Shown: in pieces, positions 35,306 through 44,385 of the stretch
Layout of the letters: every line of letters starts with the position of its first letter
How positions within the stretch are numbered: position 1 is the first letter of the stretch
NCBI RefSeq assembly: GCF_019733355.1
Contig: NZ_JAIHLQ010000001.1
Coordinates: forward strand, 62,001-126,000
Length of the DNA stretch: 64,000 nucleotides
DNA from: Pseudomonas baetica
GTDB lineage: Bacteria; Pseudomonadota; Gammaproteobacteria; Pseudomonadales; Pseudomonadaceae
Direction: 5' to 3'
Position numbers and translations under genes: made by a program
Notes under the pieces: generated by a model
The model's input: only the letters and a program-made list of their open reading frames with translations
What the model was told of the DNA's origin: nothing
Databases searched by the model: none

Positions 35306-36262
35306 ATGAACCCCAATCAATTGACCGATCAACTCGGACTGTTTCTCGATGTGCTGGAAAGCGGCAGTTTTTCCGCCGCTTCACGCCTTCATCCACTGAC
35401 GCCTTCGGCAGTCGCTCGACGCATCGACAGCCTTGAAAGCGCGGTCGGCAGCCAGTTGTTCATCCGCAGTACACACGCCGTGCGCGCCACCCCCGCAGGC
35501 ATGGCCTTTGCCGAACGGGCGCGGCGGATCGTCGCCGAACTGCAACTGGCCCGTGCCGAAGCCGTTTCCCTGAGCAGTGCGCCAGAAGGCTTGATTCGCA
35601 TCGATGCCCCGGCAGCGTTCGGGCGGCGGCACTTGGCGCCGGTCATTGCTGACTTCCTCGTTCTGTATCCAGGGCTGGATGTGCAGTTGCACCTGATCGA
35701 CAGCTTCGTCGATATGAGCGGTTCGAACCTGGGCAAAGTGGATCTGGTGCTGCGGGCCGGACAACTGGCCGACACACGGCTGGTGGCCACTCCACTGGCA
35801 AGCATAGTGCGCATTGCCTGCGCCAGCCCTGACTATCTCAAACGCCGAAGCGTGCCAAACCATCCCGCGCAATTAAGTGAACACGACGGTCTGGACTGGG
35901 AAGGCCTCGCCCCGCCCTTTGCCTGGCGTTTCGAGGCAGACGGGAAGATGCAACTGCACCGTCCCGCACGCATTCGCATGAGTGCCAACAACGCCGAGGC
36001 ACTGGTGTGTGGCGCCTTGGCCGGGCTTGGGATTGCGCACCTGCCAACCTGGCTGGCCAGCGAATACCTGTTGCGCGGCGAGTTGCTGCCGCTGTTCTGC
36101 GAGCACGGCCTGCCTGCGCCGGAATCCGCGGGCATCTACGCATTGCGCATGGAACGGCAAACCCATTCGCGCAGTCATTTGTTGCTGGAATACCTCAAGA
36201 CCCGATTCAGCCCTGTGCCGCCGTGGGATCTGGCACTCCAGCGTGATCTGGGCCGCCACTAG
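35306..36262 (+). CDS. LysR-family transcriptional regulator
   Basis: A 318-residue LysR regulator with an N-terminal HTH (DQLGLFLDVLESGSFSAASR, with SAVARRIDSLE) and a substrate-binding domain (LIRIDAPAAFGRRHLAP). It is of the CrgA/DmlR-like subgroup by pattern. Divergent from the TauE/SafE exporter with 113 bases between starts, so it is a plausible regulator of that exporter. It lacks a strong ribosome site. Its effector is unknown. Confidence 0.9.
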   Translation: MNPNQLTDQLGLFLDVLESGSFSAASRLHPLTPSAVARRIDSLESAVGSQLFIRSTHAVRATPAGMAFAERARRIVAELQLARAEAVSLSSAPEGLIRIDAPAAFGRRHLAPVIADFLVLYPGLDVQLHLIDSFVDMSGSNLGKVDLVLRAGQLADTRLVATPLASIVRIACASPDYLKRRSVPNHPAQLSEHDGLDWEGLAPPFAWRFEADGKMQLHRPARIRMSANNAEALVCGALAGLGIAHLPTWLASEYLLRGELLPLFCEHGLPAPESAGIYALRMERQTHSRSHLLLEYLKTRFSPVPPWDLALQRDLGRH

Positions 36263-36334
36263 AACTGGAGAATTATCTGGCGCATTAAACATTCGGACGC
36301 TAGATTCATGACCATTCCCGATCAAGGCTTTGAC

Positions 36335-36790
36335 ATGACATCCGAACGCGACACCTGCGACGACCTGCTGCTGGGCAATCAGGCTTGCTTCGCCCTGCAC
36401 TCGACCTCACTGATGATGACCAAGGTCTACAAACCGATGCTGCAAGCGCTGGGCCTGACCTATCCGCAGTATCTGGCGATGATGGTGCTGTGGGAGAAGG
36501 ATGGTCTGACTGTCGGAGAAATCAGCACACGACTGCTGACGGATCCGGGTTCGTTGACGCCATTGCTCAAACGCCTGGAAGGCGAAGGCTTGCTCAGCCG
36601 CACCCGCAGCCGTGAAGACGAACGCGTGGTGATTGTCGAATTGACCGAGCAGGGCCGGGCACTGAAGGAAAAAGCCAAAACAGTTCCGCAATGCATTCTA
36701 GGCGCCAGCGGCTTCACCCTGGAGCGCCTGCAAAATCTGCAGGCAGAACTCCAGGCGCTGCGCAGCCACCTGCAAGACAGCCTCACCTGA
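36335..36790 (+). CDS. ohrR: OhrR: organic-hydroperoxide-sensing MarR repressor
   Basis: A 151-residue MarR-family repressor. The reactive cysteine is C18 (NQACFALHSTS), and C120 (VPQCILGAS) makes it a two-cysteine OhrR. Tyrosines for hydroperoxide binding are in KVYKPML and LTYPQYLA. It represses ohr and releases on oxidation by organic peroxides. ATG at 36335 has AAGG upstream; ATG at 36308 adds nine residues without a site. It lies 240 bases upstream of ohr in the same direction. Confidence 0.92.
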   Translation: MTSERDTCDDLLLGNQACFALHSTSLMMTKVYKPMLQALGLTYPQYLAMMVLWEKDGLTVGEISTRLLTDPGSLTPLLKRLEGEGLLSRTRSREDERVVIVELTEQGRALKEKAKTVPQCILGASGFTLERLQNLQAELQALRSHLQDSLT

Positions 36791-36806
36791 ATCCACTACC
36801 TTCCCC

Positions 36807-36838
36807 TCTGTGGGAGCGCGCAAGCCCACTCCCACAAT
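36807..36838. repeat. Degenerate REP-like hairpin
   Basis: TGTGGGAG and CTCCCACA flank a 12-base centre (CGCGCAAGCCCA). It looks like a collapsed REP pair, in the ohrR-ohr spacer. Confidence 0.6.
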
Positions 36839-36936
36839 GTTTCTGCGCCAATTCAAAAATTCCTTTCAGATCATGCACTTTTGACGATTAGCGGACTGTT
36901 CACACGTCAGGGCTGATATTTTTTCGAAAATTTATC

Positions 36937-37004
36937 TTGCGCGCAAAATATTGGCGAGCTACATTCATCTCGCACTTACTTAGCGCGCAAACAATTAGCG
37001 CAAA
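36937..37004 (+). promoter_or_regulatory. ohr promoter with OhrR-type palindromes
   Basis: -35 TTGCGC (36937-36942), 17-base spacer, -10 TACATT (36960-36965). A perfect 10-base palindrome TTGCGCGCAA (36937-36946) covers the -35. A second, similar block (TTAGCGCGCAA then ACAATTAGCGC, 36980-37001) lies just downstream of the start point. This fits repression by the OhrR dimer at two sites. Confidence 0.75.
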
Positions 37005-37030
37005 AAAAGACACTACACGAGGCTCACACC

Positions 37031-37450
37031 ATGCAAACTCTCTACACTGCAATCGCAACTTCCACCGGCGGCCGTGATGGTCGCGCAATCTCCAGCGACA
37101 ACATCCTCGACGTCAAACTCGCGACCCCGAAAGAACTCGGCGGTGCCGGCGGCGCGGCGACCAACCCTGAACAACTGTTCGCTGCCGGCTACTCGGCCTG
37201 CTTCATCGGCGCACTGAAATTCGTCGCCAGCCAGACCAAACGCAAAATCCCGGACGACGCTTCGATCACCGCCCACGTCGGCATCGGTCAGATCCCTGGC
37301 GGTTTCGGTCTGGACATCGATTTGCACATCAGCCTGCCGGGCCTCGATGAGGACGACGCGCAAAGCCTGGTCGACGCAGCCCACCAGGTCTGCCCGTACT
37401 CCAACGCCACCCGCGGCAATGTTGATGTACGTCTGCACACCACCGTTTGA
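37031..37450 (+). CDS. ohr: Organic hydroperoxide resistance protein Ohr
   Basis: A 139-residue peroxidase of the Ohr/OsmC family that reduces organic and fatty-acid hydroperoxides, using lipoylated proteins as reductant in studied cases. Catalytic cysteines are C57 (GYSACFIGAL) and C121 (HQVCPYSNATRGN), with the arginine of the Ohr site near residue 18. The opening LYTAIATSTGGRDGRAIS is typical of Ohr rather than OsmC. It is downstream of ohrR with its own regulated promoter. REP pair follows. Confidence 0.96.
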   Translation: MQTLYTAIATSTGGRDGRAISSDNILDVKLATPKELGGAGGAATNPEQLFAAGYSACFIGALKFVASQTKRKIPDDASITAHVGIGQIPGGFGLDIDLHISLPGLDEDDAQSLVDAAHQVCPYSNATRGNVDVRLHTTV

Positions 37451-37464
37451 GATAAACGCAAAAA

Positions 37465-37560
37465 ACCTGTGGGAACGGGCTCGCTCGCGAAGGCGTCCTG
37501 TCAGTCAACCCTTCACTGGATGCAACAACGTATTCGCGAGCAAGCCCGCTCCCACAGAGA
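37465..37560. repeat. Inverted pair of REP elements
   Basis: First copy at about 37467-37493 in one orientation, second at about 37532-37557 in the other, with a 38-base spacer. It lies between ohr and the terminator shared with efp. Confidence 0.86.
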
Positions 37561-37586
37561 ATGAGCAACGGCATAAATCGCAGGCA

Positions 37587-37617
37587 CAAAAAACCCGACT
37601 CAATGGTCGGGTTTTTT
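37587..37617. terminator. Bidirectional terminator between ohr and efp
   Basis: AAACCCGAC-TCAATG-GTCGGGTTT with A run on the left and T run on the right. It serves the convergent genes ohr and efp. Confidence 0.9.
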
Positions 37618-37637
37618 CTTTCCGCAAAAAACTGTGC

Positions 37638-38207
37638 TTATTTGGCACGGCCTTTGTAGGAACCGCCTTCGCGGGTGTCGATCTCGATCTTGTCACCGAT
37701 TTCGATGAAGTCAGCAACCTGCAACTCAGTACCGTTGCTCAGCTTGGCTGGCTTCATGACTTTGCCGGAAGTGTCGCCGCGAGCCGAACCTTCGGTGTAG
37801 TCAACTACGCGCACGATGGTGGTCGGCAGCTCTACGGAAACCAGACGCTCTTCGAAGAAGATCGCTTCGCAAACATCGGTCATGCCTTCTTCAACGAAAG
37901 GCAGAACGGCTTCGATGTCTTCAGCGTTCAGCTCGTACATGGTGTAGTCAGTGGTGTCCATGAACGTGTAGGTGTCGCCGCTGATGAAGGACAGGGTCGC
38001 TTCTTTGCGGTCGAGGATTACGTCGTCCAGTTTGTCGTCAGCGCTGTAAACGATCTCGGTCTTGTAACCGGTCAGCAGGTTTTTCAGCTTGGTCTTCATG
38101 ATCGCGCTGTTACGGCCCGACTTGGTGAATTCAGCTTTCTGAACCAGCCAAGGATCGTTTTCGAGACGGATCACGGTACCGGGTTTCAGTTCTTTACCAG
38201 TTTTCAT
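37638..38207 (-). CDS. efp: Translation elongation factor P
   Basis: A 189-residue EF-P, which rescues ribosomes stalled at proline stretches. The residue at the tip of domain I is R32 ([12 protein letters not shown]), not lysine, so this is the rhamnosylated class. The neighbouring gene encodes the matching rhamnosyltransferase EarP. Three beta domains are evident with the C-terminal end GSYKGRAK. Codon use is that of a highly expressed gene. earP lies upstream on the same strand, with 48 bases between earP stop and efp start. Confidence 0.97.
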   Translation of the reverse strand: MKTGKELKPGTVIRLENDPWLVQKAEFTKSGRNSAIMKTKLKNLLTGYKTEIVYSADDKLDDVILDRKEATLSFISGDTYTFMDTTDYTMYELNAEDIEAVLPFVEEGMTDVCEAIFFEERLVSVELPTTIVRVVDYTEGSARGDTSGKVMKPAKLSNGTELQVADFIEIGDKIEIDTREGGSYKGRAK

Positions 38208-38255
38208 TGCGAATATCCGAATTTGGATGGGATTTACAAAAATCTAGGCCGCGTA

Positions 38256-39398
38256 TCATATCCAATTTAGGTAAAACTGTACCAGCGCCGCGGCAAGATC
38301 GGCCTGCAAGCCCTGTTCCAGACACCACGCTTCGGCATTATTCTGCAGTTCTGGCCAATGATGACGGGCCGTGAGCCAATGTTCGCCGATCGGCTGACCG
38401 GCACTCCACGCCCGCCAGAGACCGCTCATCGCCTCGGCAGCGGCCGGCGAAAGTTCCTTTGTGTACAACGCAAGGAAGGCATCGAGCTTGTCCAGATGGA
38501 TGTCTTCGTCCTGCTGATAAATGTGCCAGAGCATTGGCCGCCCCGCCCATTGCGCCCGCACGAACGAGTCTTCCCCGCGCACCGCATTGAAATCGCAGCA
38601 CCAGAGCAGATGATCGTATTGATCCTGGCGGACGAACGGCAGCACCTGCACCGTCAGCGATTGACGAATATGAATCGCCCCGACGTCGAGATTTTCCATC
38701 CCAAGCCATCGCGCGACGTCGCCGAGTATCCGACCTTCAGGCACCAGCAGATGGGTTGGCTTTGCATCGGTTGCCAGCACATCGAGCCAACTGGCCAAAC
38801 CGGCGTTCTCATAGGCAAACAGCGAAATCAGCTGGGCTTCAGGCGCGCGGTCGATCCCAAGACCGTGCAGGAATTCTCGCTGCACTTGGGGATCTTGCTG
38901 AAACTGCCGACGCTGTTCGAGTAAACCTCGTTCACGCAACAATCCGCCCGTTCCTGGACGGAATCCCGGAAAGAAGAATATCTTCTGCACCGACTTATAC
39001 TTCACCGATGGCAGGCCGTGGCAACCCACGACCCAGTCTTCGGCGCTGAGATAGTCGAGGTTCATCCACAACGGCGGTTGTTCCCGCTCGGCCATGGCGC
39101 TCATGTAATCACTCGGCAGTTGGCAGGCGAACGCGGCGATCACCACATCAGCGGCGTCCGTCTCTAACCATTCGCCTGGCCAGTGTCGCACCTCCACACC
39201 TTGCTGCCATTGTTGCGCGGCGTTGATATCGACTTGCGGACAAATGCGTTCGAATGCGCGCAAGTCATCGACCCACAACCGCACTGTCAGCGAATGCTCA
39301 GCCACCAGTTGCCGGGCCAAGCGCCAGGTCACGCCAATGTCGCCGTAGTTATCGACCACGGTGCAAAAAATATCCCAGCGGGTTTTCGGTTCCGGCAT
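38256..39398 (-). CDS. earP: EarP: EF-P arginine rhamnosyltransferase
   Basis: A 380-residue inverting GT-B glycosyltransferase (formerly DUF2331) that moves rhamnose from dTDP-L-rhamnose to Arg32 of EF-P. The two N-terminal aspartates of the catalytic region are D16 and D20 (VVDNYGDIGVTWR). The C-terminal nucleotide-sugar site includes NAVRGEDSFVRAQWAGRPMLW. Gene adjacency with an Arg32 EF-P confirms the role. Start ATG at 39398. Confidence 0.95.
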   Translation of the reverse strand: MPEPKTRWDIFCTVVDNYGDIGVTWRLARQLVAEHSLTVRLWVDDLRAFERICPQVDINAAQQWQQGVEVRHWPGEWLETDAADVVIAAFACQLPSDYMSAMAEREQPPLWMNLDYLSAEDWVVGCHGLPSVKYKSVQKIFFFPGFRPGTGGLLRERGLLEQRRQFQQDPQVQREFLHGLGIDRAPEAQLISLFAYENAGLASWLDVLATDAKPTHLLVPEGRILGDVARWLGMENLDVGAIHIRQSLTVQVLPFVRQDQYDHLLWCCDFNAVRGEDSFVRAQWAGRPMLWHIYQQDEDIHLDKLDAFLALYTKELSPAAAEAMSGLWRAWSAGQPIGEHWLTARHHWPELQNNAEAWCLEQGLQADLAAALVQFYLNWI

Positions 39399-39521
39399 TC
39401 AAGACTCCCGTTGGCAAAACACCGATTGTCCGCATAAATGACCTCATGCAGAAGAGCCGACGGCGATTAATCTTCGTGCGACAATCACCACTTGCCCGCA
39501 CCCATCCGCCAGGAGGCAGCC

Positions 39522-39929
39522 ATGCCCTACCGTCCTAACCCGCGTCGCCCCTTGCCGGTCCAGCTGAGCGCGCTGCATTTGACCGGCAGCATTGCCCTGG
39601 GCATATGGCTGGGTTTTCTTGCCATAGCGCTGACGTGCTGGCTGGCTTCACGCGTTCTGTTCAACGAACAACTGGCGCCGGTCGCTCAGGCTGTACAGCA
39701 ATTGGCCAACCCGCCAGCCGTCCAGACACAACCGGACATTGCCCCGCAGAGTCCGCTGTTCGAGCAGTACGAAGAAAATCTGCGCAAGAACGAGCAGCAA
39801 AATCGCCTTGATCAGGCACGCAGCAGCGGCCGCAACCAGTCAAACCCGAAATGCCAGTTCTGGCTGCAACAGGACCAAACCGCGCCAAGCGAAAAAAGCC
39901 GCGCCAACGTTTTACAATTCTGCGATTGA
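39522..39929 (+). CDS. Small single-span membrane protein, function unknown
   Basis: A 135-residue protein with one transmembrane helix (about 24-45: IALGIWLGFLAIALTCWLAS) after a proline/arginine-rich N-terminus. The outside or inside tail of about 90 residues is glutamine- and asparagine-rich, contains an LFEQYEENLRKNEQQNR helix, and ends in a two-cysteine segment (PKCQFW and LQFCD). I do not recognise a family. The ATG has AGGAGG seven bases upstream. The next gene begins two bases after its stop, so the pair is cotranslated. Confidence 0.85.
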   Translation: MPYRPNPRRPLPVQLSALHLTGSIALGIWLGFLAIALTCWLASRVLFNEQLAPVAQAVQQLANPPAVQTQPDIAPQSPLFEQYEENLRKNEQQNRLDQARSSGRNQSNPKCQFWLQQDQTAPSEKSRANVLQFCD

Positions 39930-39931
39930 TC

Positions 39932-40414
39932 ATGAACAAGCACACTGTCCACCAATTGATTCTCGACAAACTGCGCATCGACCTCGACATCGCCGAACGC
40001 GCTGCGCAGACCGCTTACGAAACCGCCACCCACGAAGAAAACATCGCCGAAAACAAGTACGACACCCTCGGGCTTGAGGCATCGTATCTGGCGGCAGGGC
40101 AAGCGAAACGGGTCGAGGAAATTCGCCAGTCACTGGCGCTGTGCCAGAACCTGACGCTGCGCGCCCACGACGAAAACCGAGGTATAGAAGTGGGCGCCCT
40201 GCTCGGCCTGGAAGATGAAAAGGGGCGCGAGCAGTGGCTGTTTCTGGCCCCGGATGCGGCGGGCCTGAAAGTCGATGTGGTGGGTCAGCCAATTACCGTC
40301 ATTACCCCACGCTCGCCACTGGGCAAAAGCCTGCTAGGCAAGCTGGAAGGTGATGAGGTCGAGATTCTGGTGGCGGGCACCCGGCAACAGTTCACTGTCA
40401 CCGAGGTGCTCTGA
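39932..40414 (+). CDS. GreA/GreB-like protein
   Basis: A 160-residue protein laid out like a Gre transcript-cleavage factor. An N-terminal coiled coil contains THEENIAENKYDT, recalling the GDLSENAEY tip of GreA. The C-terminal FKBP-like domain includes SPLGKSLLGKLEGDEVEI, close to the GreA/B ending. Conserved acidic residues at the tip are present but the sequence is diverged, so it may be a Gre-like modulator of RNA polymerase rather than a cleavage factor. It is coupled to the membrane protein gene just before it. A true GreB gene is at 52704. Confidence 0.78.
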   Translation: MNKHTVHQLILDKLRIDLDIAERAAQTAYETATHEENIAENKYDTLGLEASYLAAGQAKRVEEIRQSLALCQNLTLRAHDENRGIEVGALLGLEDEKGREQWLFLAPDAAGLKVDVVGQPITVITPRSPLGKSLLGKLEGDEVEILVAGTRQQFTVTEVL

Positions 40415-40423
40415 GGCGGGCGC

Positions 40424-41407
<984 letters not shown>

Positions 41408-41511
41408 TCAAAGCAGGTAGACGCCACGGGCATCAGCGACGATATATAACTATATTAATGGTTCGAATAATAAATCTAGAACTTTTTTATCAAAGCGCCA
41501 TTATTCCTGCT

Positions 41512-42015
41512 TCAGCGATCCTCCCGCCGCCGACGCTCCACCAGCGGCACCAGATACACCGGCACCTTGGCCAATTGCAGGACTCGAGCCGCCGTGCGCC
41601 CCAACGGCGTTTCCGCGCCCACCCCGTGGCTGTGACTTCCTACGATCAGCAAATCGACAGAGAGTTTCTGTACCTGATCGAGAATCACCTGCGACGGATC
41701 GCCCTGCAGCACGCGCACCGCTCGAATGCGCTGCAGATCCAGTTCGCCCTCGTCTCCCAGTTCTTCGCGAAAACTTTCCAGTACCCGCTGCTCGATATTG
41801 GCGATGACTGTTTTCAAACCCTGGCTGTGGAATTCGTTCAACGCCTGCTCGTCGAGATAACTCTGCAACACCGATTCGGCAAACAACCCCATCGGCTCCA
41901 CCGCATGCACGACGTACAGGTCGGCATCGAACGTTCGCGCCAAAGCCAAGGCGTGCTGCATCACTAACGGTGCGTACAGACCGAGGTCAGTGGCATACAG
42001 CATCGAACGAATCAT
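41512..42015 (-). CDS. Universal stress protein (UspA family)
   Basis: A 167-residue single-domain Usp with an alpha/beta nucleotide-binding fold. The ATP-binding motif is DLLIVGSHSHGVGAETPLGRTAARVLQ near the C-terminus, with the opening SMLYATDLGLYAP. It is 98 bases downstream of the 5'-nucleotidase gene and may be the last gene of that operon. Its role in stress survival is inferred from the family. Confidence 0.92.
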   Translation of the reverse strand: MIRSMLYATDLGLYAPLVMQHALALARTFDADLYVVHAVEPMGLFAESVLQSYLDEQALNEFHSQGLKTVIANIEQRVLESFREELGDEGELDLQRIRAVRVLQGDPSQVILDQVQKLSVDLLIVGSHSHGVGAETPLGRTAARVLQLAKVPVYLVPLVERRRREDR

Positions 42016-42113
42016 ATGACCCCCTCGCAAGCCAACATGGCGCAGATTTGATTCAGCTTAGCAGTGCCTTGACGAGTACGACGTGTGACGCAACGTCTTG
42101 AAGCACCGGGGCT

Positions 42114-43019
42114 TTAGATCGACGGTTCGTTGCTGATGCCATGAGGCACGTGGCCAGTAGCGACGACTTCGCGGGCCAGTTCGCAATGGCCGGTCTGATC
42201 ATCAAAGAACACGTCGGCAACAAAGGCCTCAAGAAACGCCGACTTGGTCAGGCCGCCGAGGAACAGCGATTCGTCGAGACGGATATCCCACTCGCGCAAC
42301 GTGCGAATCACCCGTTCATGCGCCGGCGCCGAACGCGCCGTCACCAACGCCGTGCGGATCGGGCAGTCGTCGTCAGGGAACTCGCGCTGCAGCAAATTGA
42401 GCGCGGCGAGAAAGCCCTTGAATGGTCCACCGCGCAAAGGCTCACGGGCCGACTCACGCTCCTTGGCTTGAAACGCCTCCAGCCCGCCGGACTGATAGAC
42501 GCGCTCAGACTCGTCGGAAAAGATCACCGCGTCACCGTCGAAGGCGATGCGCAACTCGTCGCTGGCCGCACGGCTGGCGCCCCCGGATAGAATCGTCGCG
42601 GCGGCGAAACCGGCATCCAGTGCCGCACGCACATCCTCGGCATGGGTGGAGAGAAACAGATCGCAGCCGAACGCTTTCAGATACGGATAAGGACTGCGCC
42701 CGCCGACAAACGCCGCACGGGAAATCGCCAGACCGTAATGGTGAATCGAGTTGAACACTCGCAGGCCGGTGTCGGCGCTGTTGCGTGACACCAGAATCAC
42801 CTCGACCCGAGCACGACCGAGGCGACTGTTAAGACTCAGGAGTTTTTCCACCAATGGGAACGCATCGCCGGGCGCGAGAATCTCGTCTTCGTGCTCAATC
42901 TGGTATTGCCGATAGGCTTCAACGCCGCTCGACAAGTAGACCTTGTGGCTCTCGCTCAGGTCGAACAAGGCGCGCGATGAAATCGCCAGCACCAGTTTGT
43001 CATCGATGTTCTTGGCCAT
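42114..43019 (-). CDS. Cytosolic 5'-nucleotidase family protein
   Basis: A 301-residue protein of the NT5C1/PF06189 5'-nucleotidase family. Motifs: VLAISSRALFDLSESH at the start (HAD-like motif I replacement), VEVILVSRNSADTGLRVFNSI, IAFDGDAVIFSDESE with the aspartates, and VADVFFDDQTGHCE near the end. It probably dephosphorylates nucleoside monophosphates. ATG at 43019 is chosen since it begins the conserved MAKNIDDKLVLAISS. It follows panE by 27 bases. Confidence 0.88.
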   Translation of the reverse strand: MAKNIDDKLVLAISSRALFDLSESHKVYLSSGVEAYRQYQIEHEDEILAPGDAFPLVEKLLSLNSRLGRARVEVILVSRNSADTGLRVFNSIHHYGLAISRAAFVGGRSPYPYLKAFGCDLFLSTHAEDVRAALDAGFAAATILSGGASRAASDELRIAFDGDAVIFSDESERVYQSGGLEAFQAKERESAREPLRGGPFKGFLAALNLLQREFPDDDCPIRTALVTARSAPAHERVIRTLREWDIRLDESLFLGGLTKSAFLEAFVADVFFDDQTGHCELAREVVATGHVPHGISNEPSI

Positions 43020-43046
43020 GCCTACCCGCCCTTTCACAAAAAAAAC

Positions 43047-44000
43047 TTAAACGTTGCGGCGGTCGATAAAACCCAACGTGCGATACAACGCTTCGATACG
43101 TGGCAACTCGCAGCCCGCCGCTTTCGCAGCCGACAGTGGCCGGACATAAATCGCCTCGAGTTCCAGAGCACGCTTATGCAAAAAGTCGTGGTGCATGCTC
43201 GGCCAGTAATCGGGCATTTTCTCGGTCATCATGAACAGGTACTCGGCGTAACCGGGCGGCATGTCGTGCCCACAAGCCTTCGCCCCCTGCACCACTTCGG
43301 TCATCAACGCCTGGATCAACGCGCGGCTGTCGGCGTCGGCCATCAGCGGCGTGGTACTCGCGCCGAGCAACACCGAAAGACCGTTGTAGGGGATATTCCA
43401 GACCAGTTTCTGCCAGCGTGCCTGCTGCAGATTGGGCATCGCCTGCGAGTCGATACCCGCGGCGCGGAACAAAGTGCAGCCCTCTTCGACAATCGCCATG
43501 CGCTCGGCATCATCGATGGCCGGGCCGCTGTGGTAACCGACATTCACAGCACCCAAAGCTTGATGGGTTATTTGCCCAGGCCCTTCACGGTGTACACAGA
43601 TAAGGCACAGACCTCCGAGCAGGTGCAACGAATCGGGCAGCCGTTCACGCAGACTGTCCTCGACGTCCAGACCATTCTGCAATAGCAGCACTTTCGCGCC
43701 GGGCTTCGAGGCTTGAATGATCGACGGGGCAAGACCAACATTGCTGGTGGTCTTGGCGCCGACCAACAACCAGTCACACGGCGGCATGTCTTCGGCCGAA
43801 GCATAGGCCTGCACAGGGTTCAACGTCAGCGGACCATGCACCGCACTGTTAACGTGCAAGCCGCGCTCGGCCACCGCCGAGAACTCGCTGCGCAACAGGA
43901 AATGCACATCGAATCCGGCGCGCGCCAACATCAAACCGTAGAAACCACCAATTGCGCCGGTGCCGATAATCCCCACCACCGGTTTGCTGATTGTCCCCAT
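43047..44000 (-). CDS. panE: 2-dehydropantoate 2-reductase-like protein
   Basis: A 317-residue ketopantoate reductase family protein (NADPH). The Rossmann motif is IIGTGAIGGFYGLML at the N-terminus; the catalytic lysine is in LQQARWQKLVWNIPYNGLSVLL, and the C-terminal part shows MHHDFLHKRALELEAI. It would make pantoate for coenzyme A. Its ATG directly follows the thioredoxin-like gene's TAA. Pseudomonads carry several PanE-like paralogues, so the physiological panE may be elsewhere. Confidence 0.85.
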   Translation of the reverse strand: MGTISKPVVGIIGTGAIGGFYGLMLARAGFDVHFLLRSEFSAVAERGLHVNSAVHGPLTLNPVQAYASAEDMPPCDWLLVGAKTTSNVGLAPSIIQASKPGAKVLLLQNGLDVEDSLRERLPDSLHLLGGLCLICVHREGPGQITHQALGAVNVGYHSGPAIDDAERMAIVEEGCTLFRAAGIDSQAMPNLQQARWQKLVWNIPYNGLSVLLGASTTPLMADADSRALIQALMTEVVQGAKACGHDMPPGYAEYLFMMTEKMPDYWPSMHHDFLHKRALELEAIYVRPLSAAKAAGCELPRIEALYRTLGFIDRRNV

Positions 44001-44336
44001 TTATGGCAACTCCTCTGATATTCGAACCAAGGCCTGAGCCAATGCCTCGTTGAGTGCATCGACCGTCAGGCGCGTGTGCAATGCCCCAAAGAACTCGCCG
44101 TCGCGCACGACAAACAGCGCCGGCAAATGAAAGACCTGATAACGCGCCACCAAGCCACCGTTTTCGCCGGCGTCGATCCAGCACAAGCGATCCACCGTCA
44201 GATCGAAACCCGGCAAGACCTCACGGGCATACCGGCAACTGGCGCAACCGACGCTGGTGAAAATCACCAGCGAAACGCCACTCATCGCCAACAGCCGCTG
44301 GTCAGCGTCGAAATCGGTCAGCTGCGATTCGACCAC
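44001..44336 (-). CDS. Thioredoxin-like protein
   Basis: A 111-residue thioredoxin-fold protein. The redox motif is CASC in FTSVGCASCRYAREVLP, and the cis-proline is in YQVFHLPALFVVRDGEF. The proposed start is the GTG at 44336 (VVESQLTDFDADQ); an ATG at 44387 would overlap the start of the divergent PilZ gene and has a ribosome site that is too far away. The start is uncertain. No signal peptide. First gene of a likely operon with panE and the 5'-nucleotidase. Confidence 0.82.
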   Translation of the reverse strand: MVESQLTDFDADQRLLAMSGVSLVIFTSVGCASCRYAREVLPGFDLTVDRLCWIDAGENGGLVARYQVFHLPALFVVRDGEFFGALHTRLTVDALNEALAQALVRISEELP

Positions 44337-44385
44337 TATACTGGGGGAAACAATGTCAAATGGCCGACACAGGGAGTCTGTGCTC

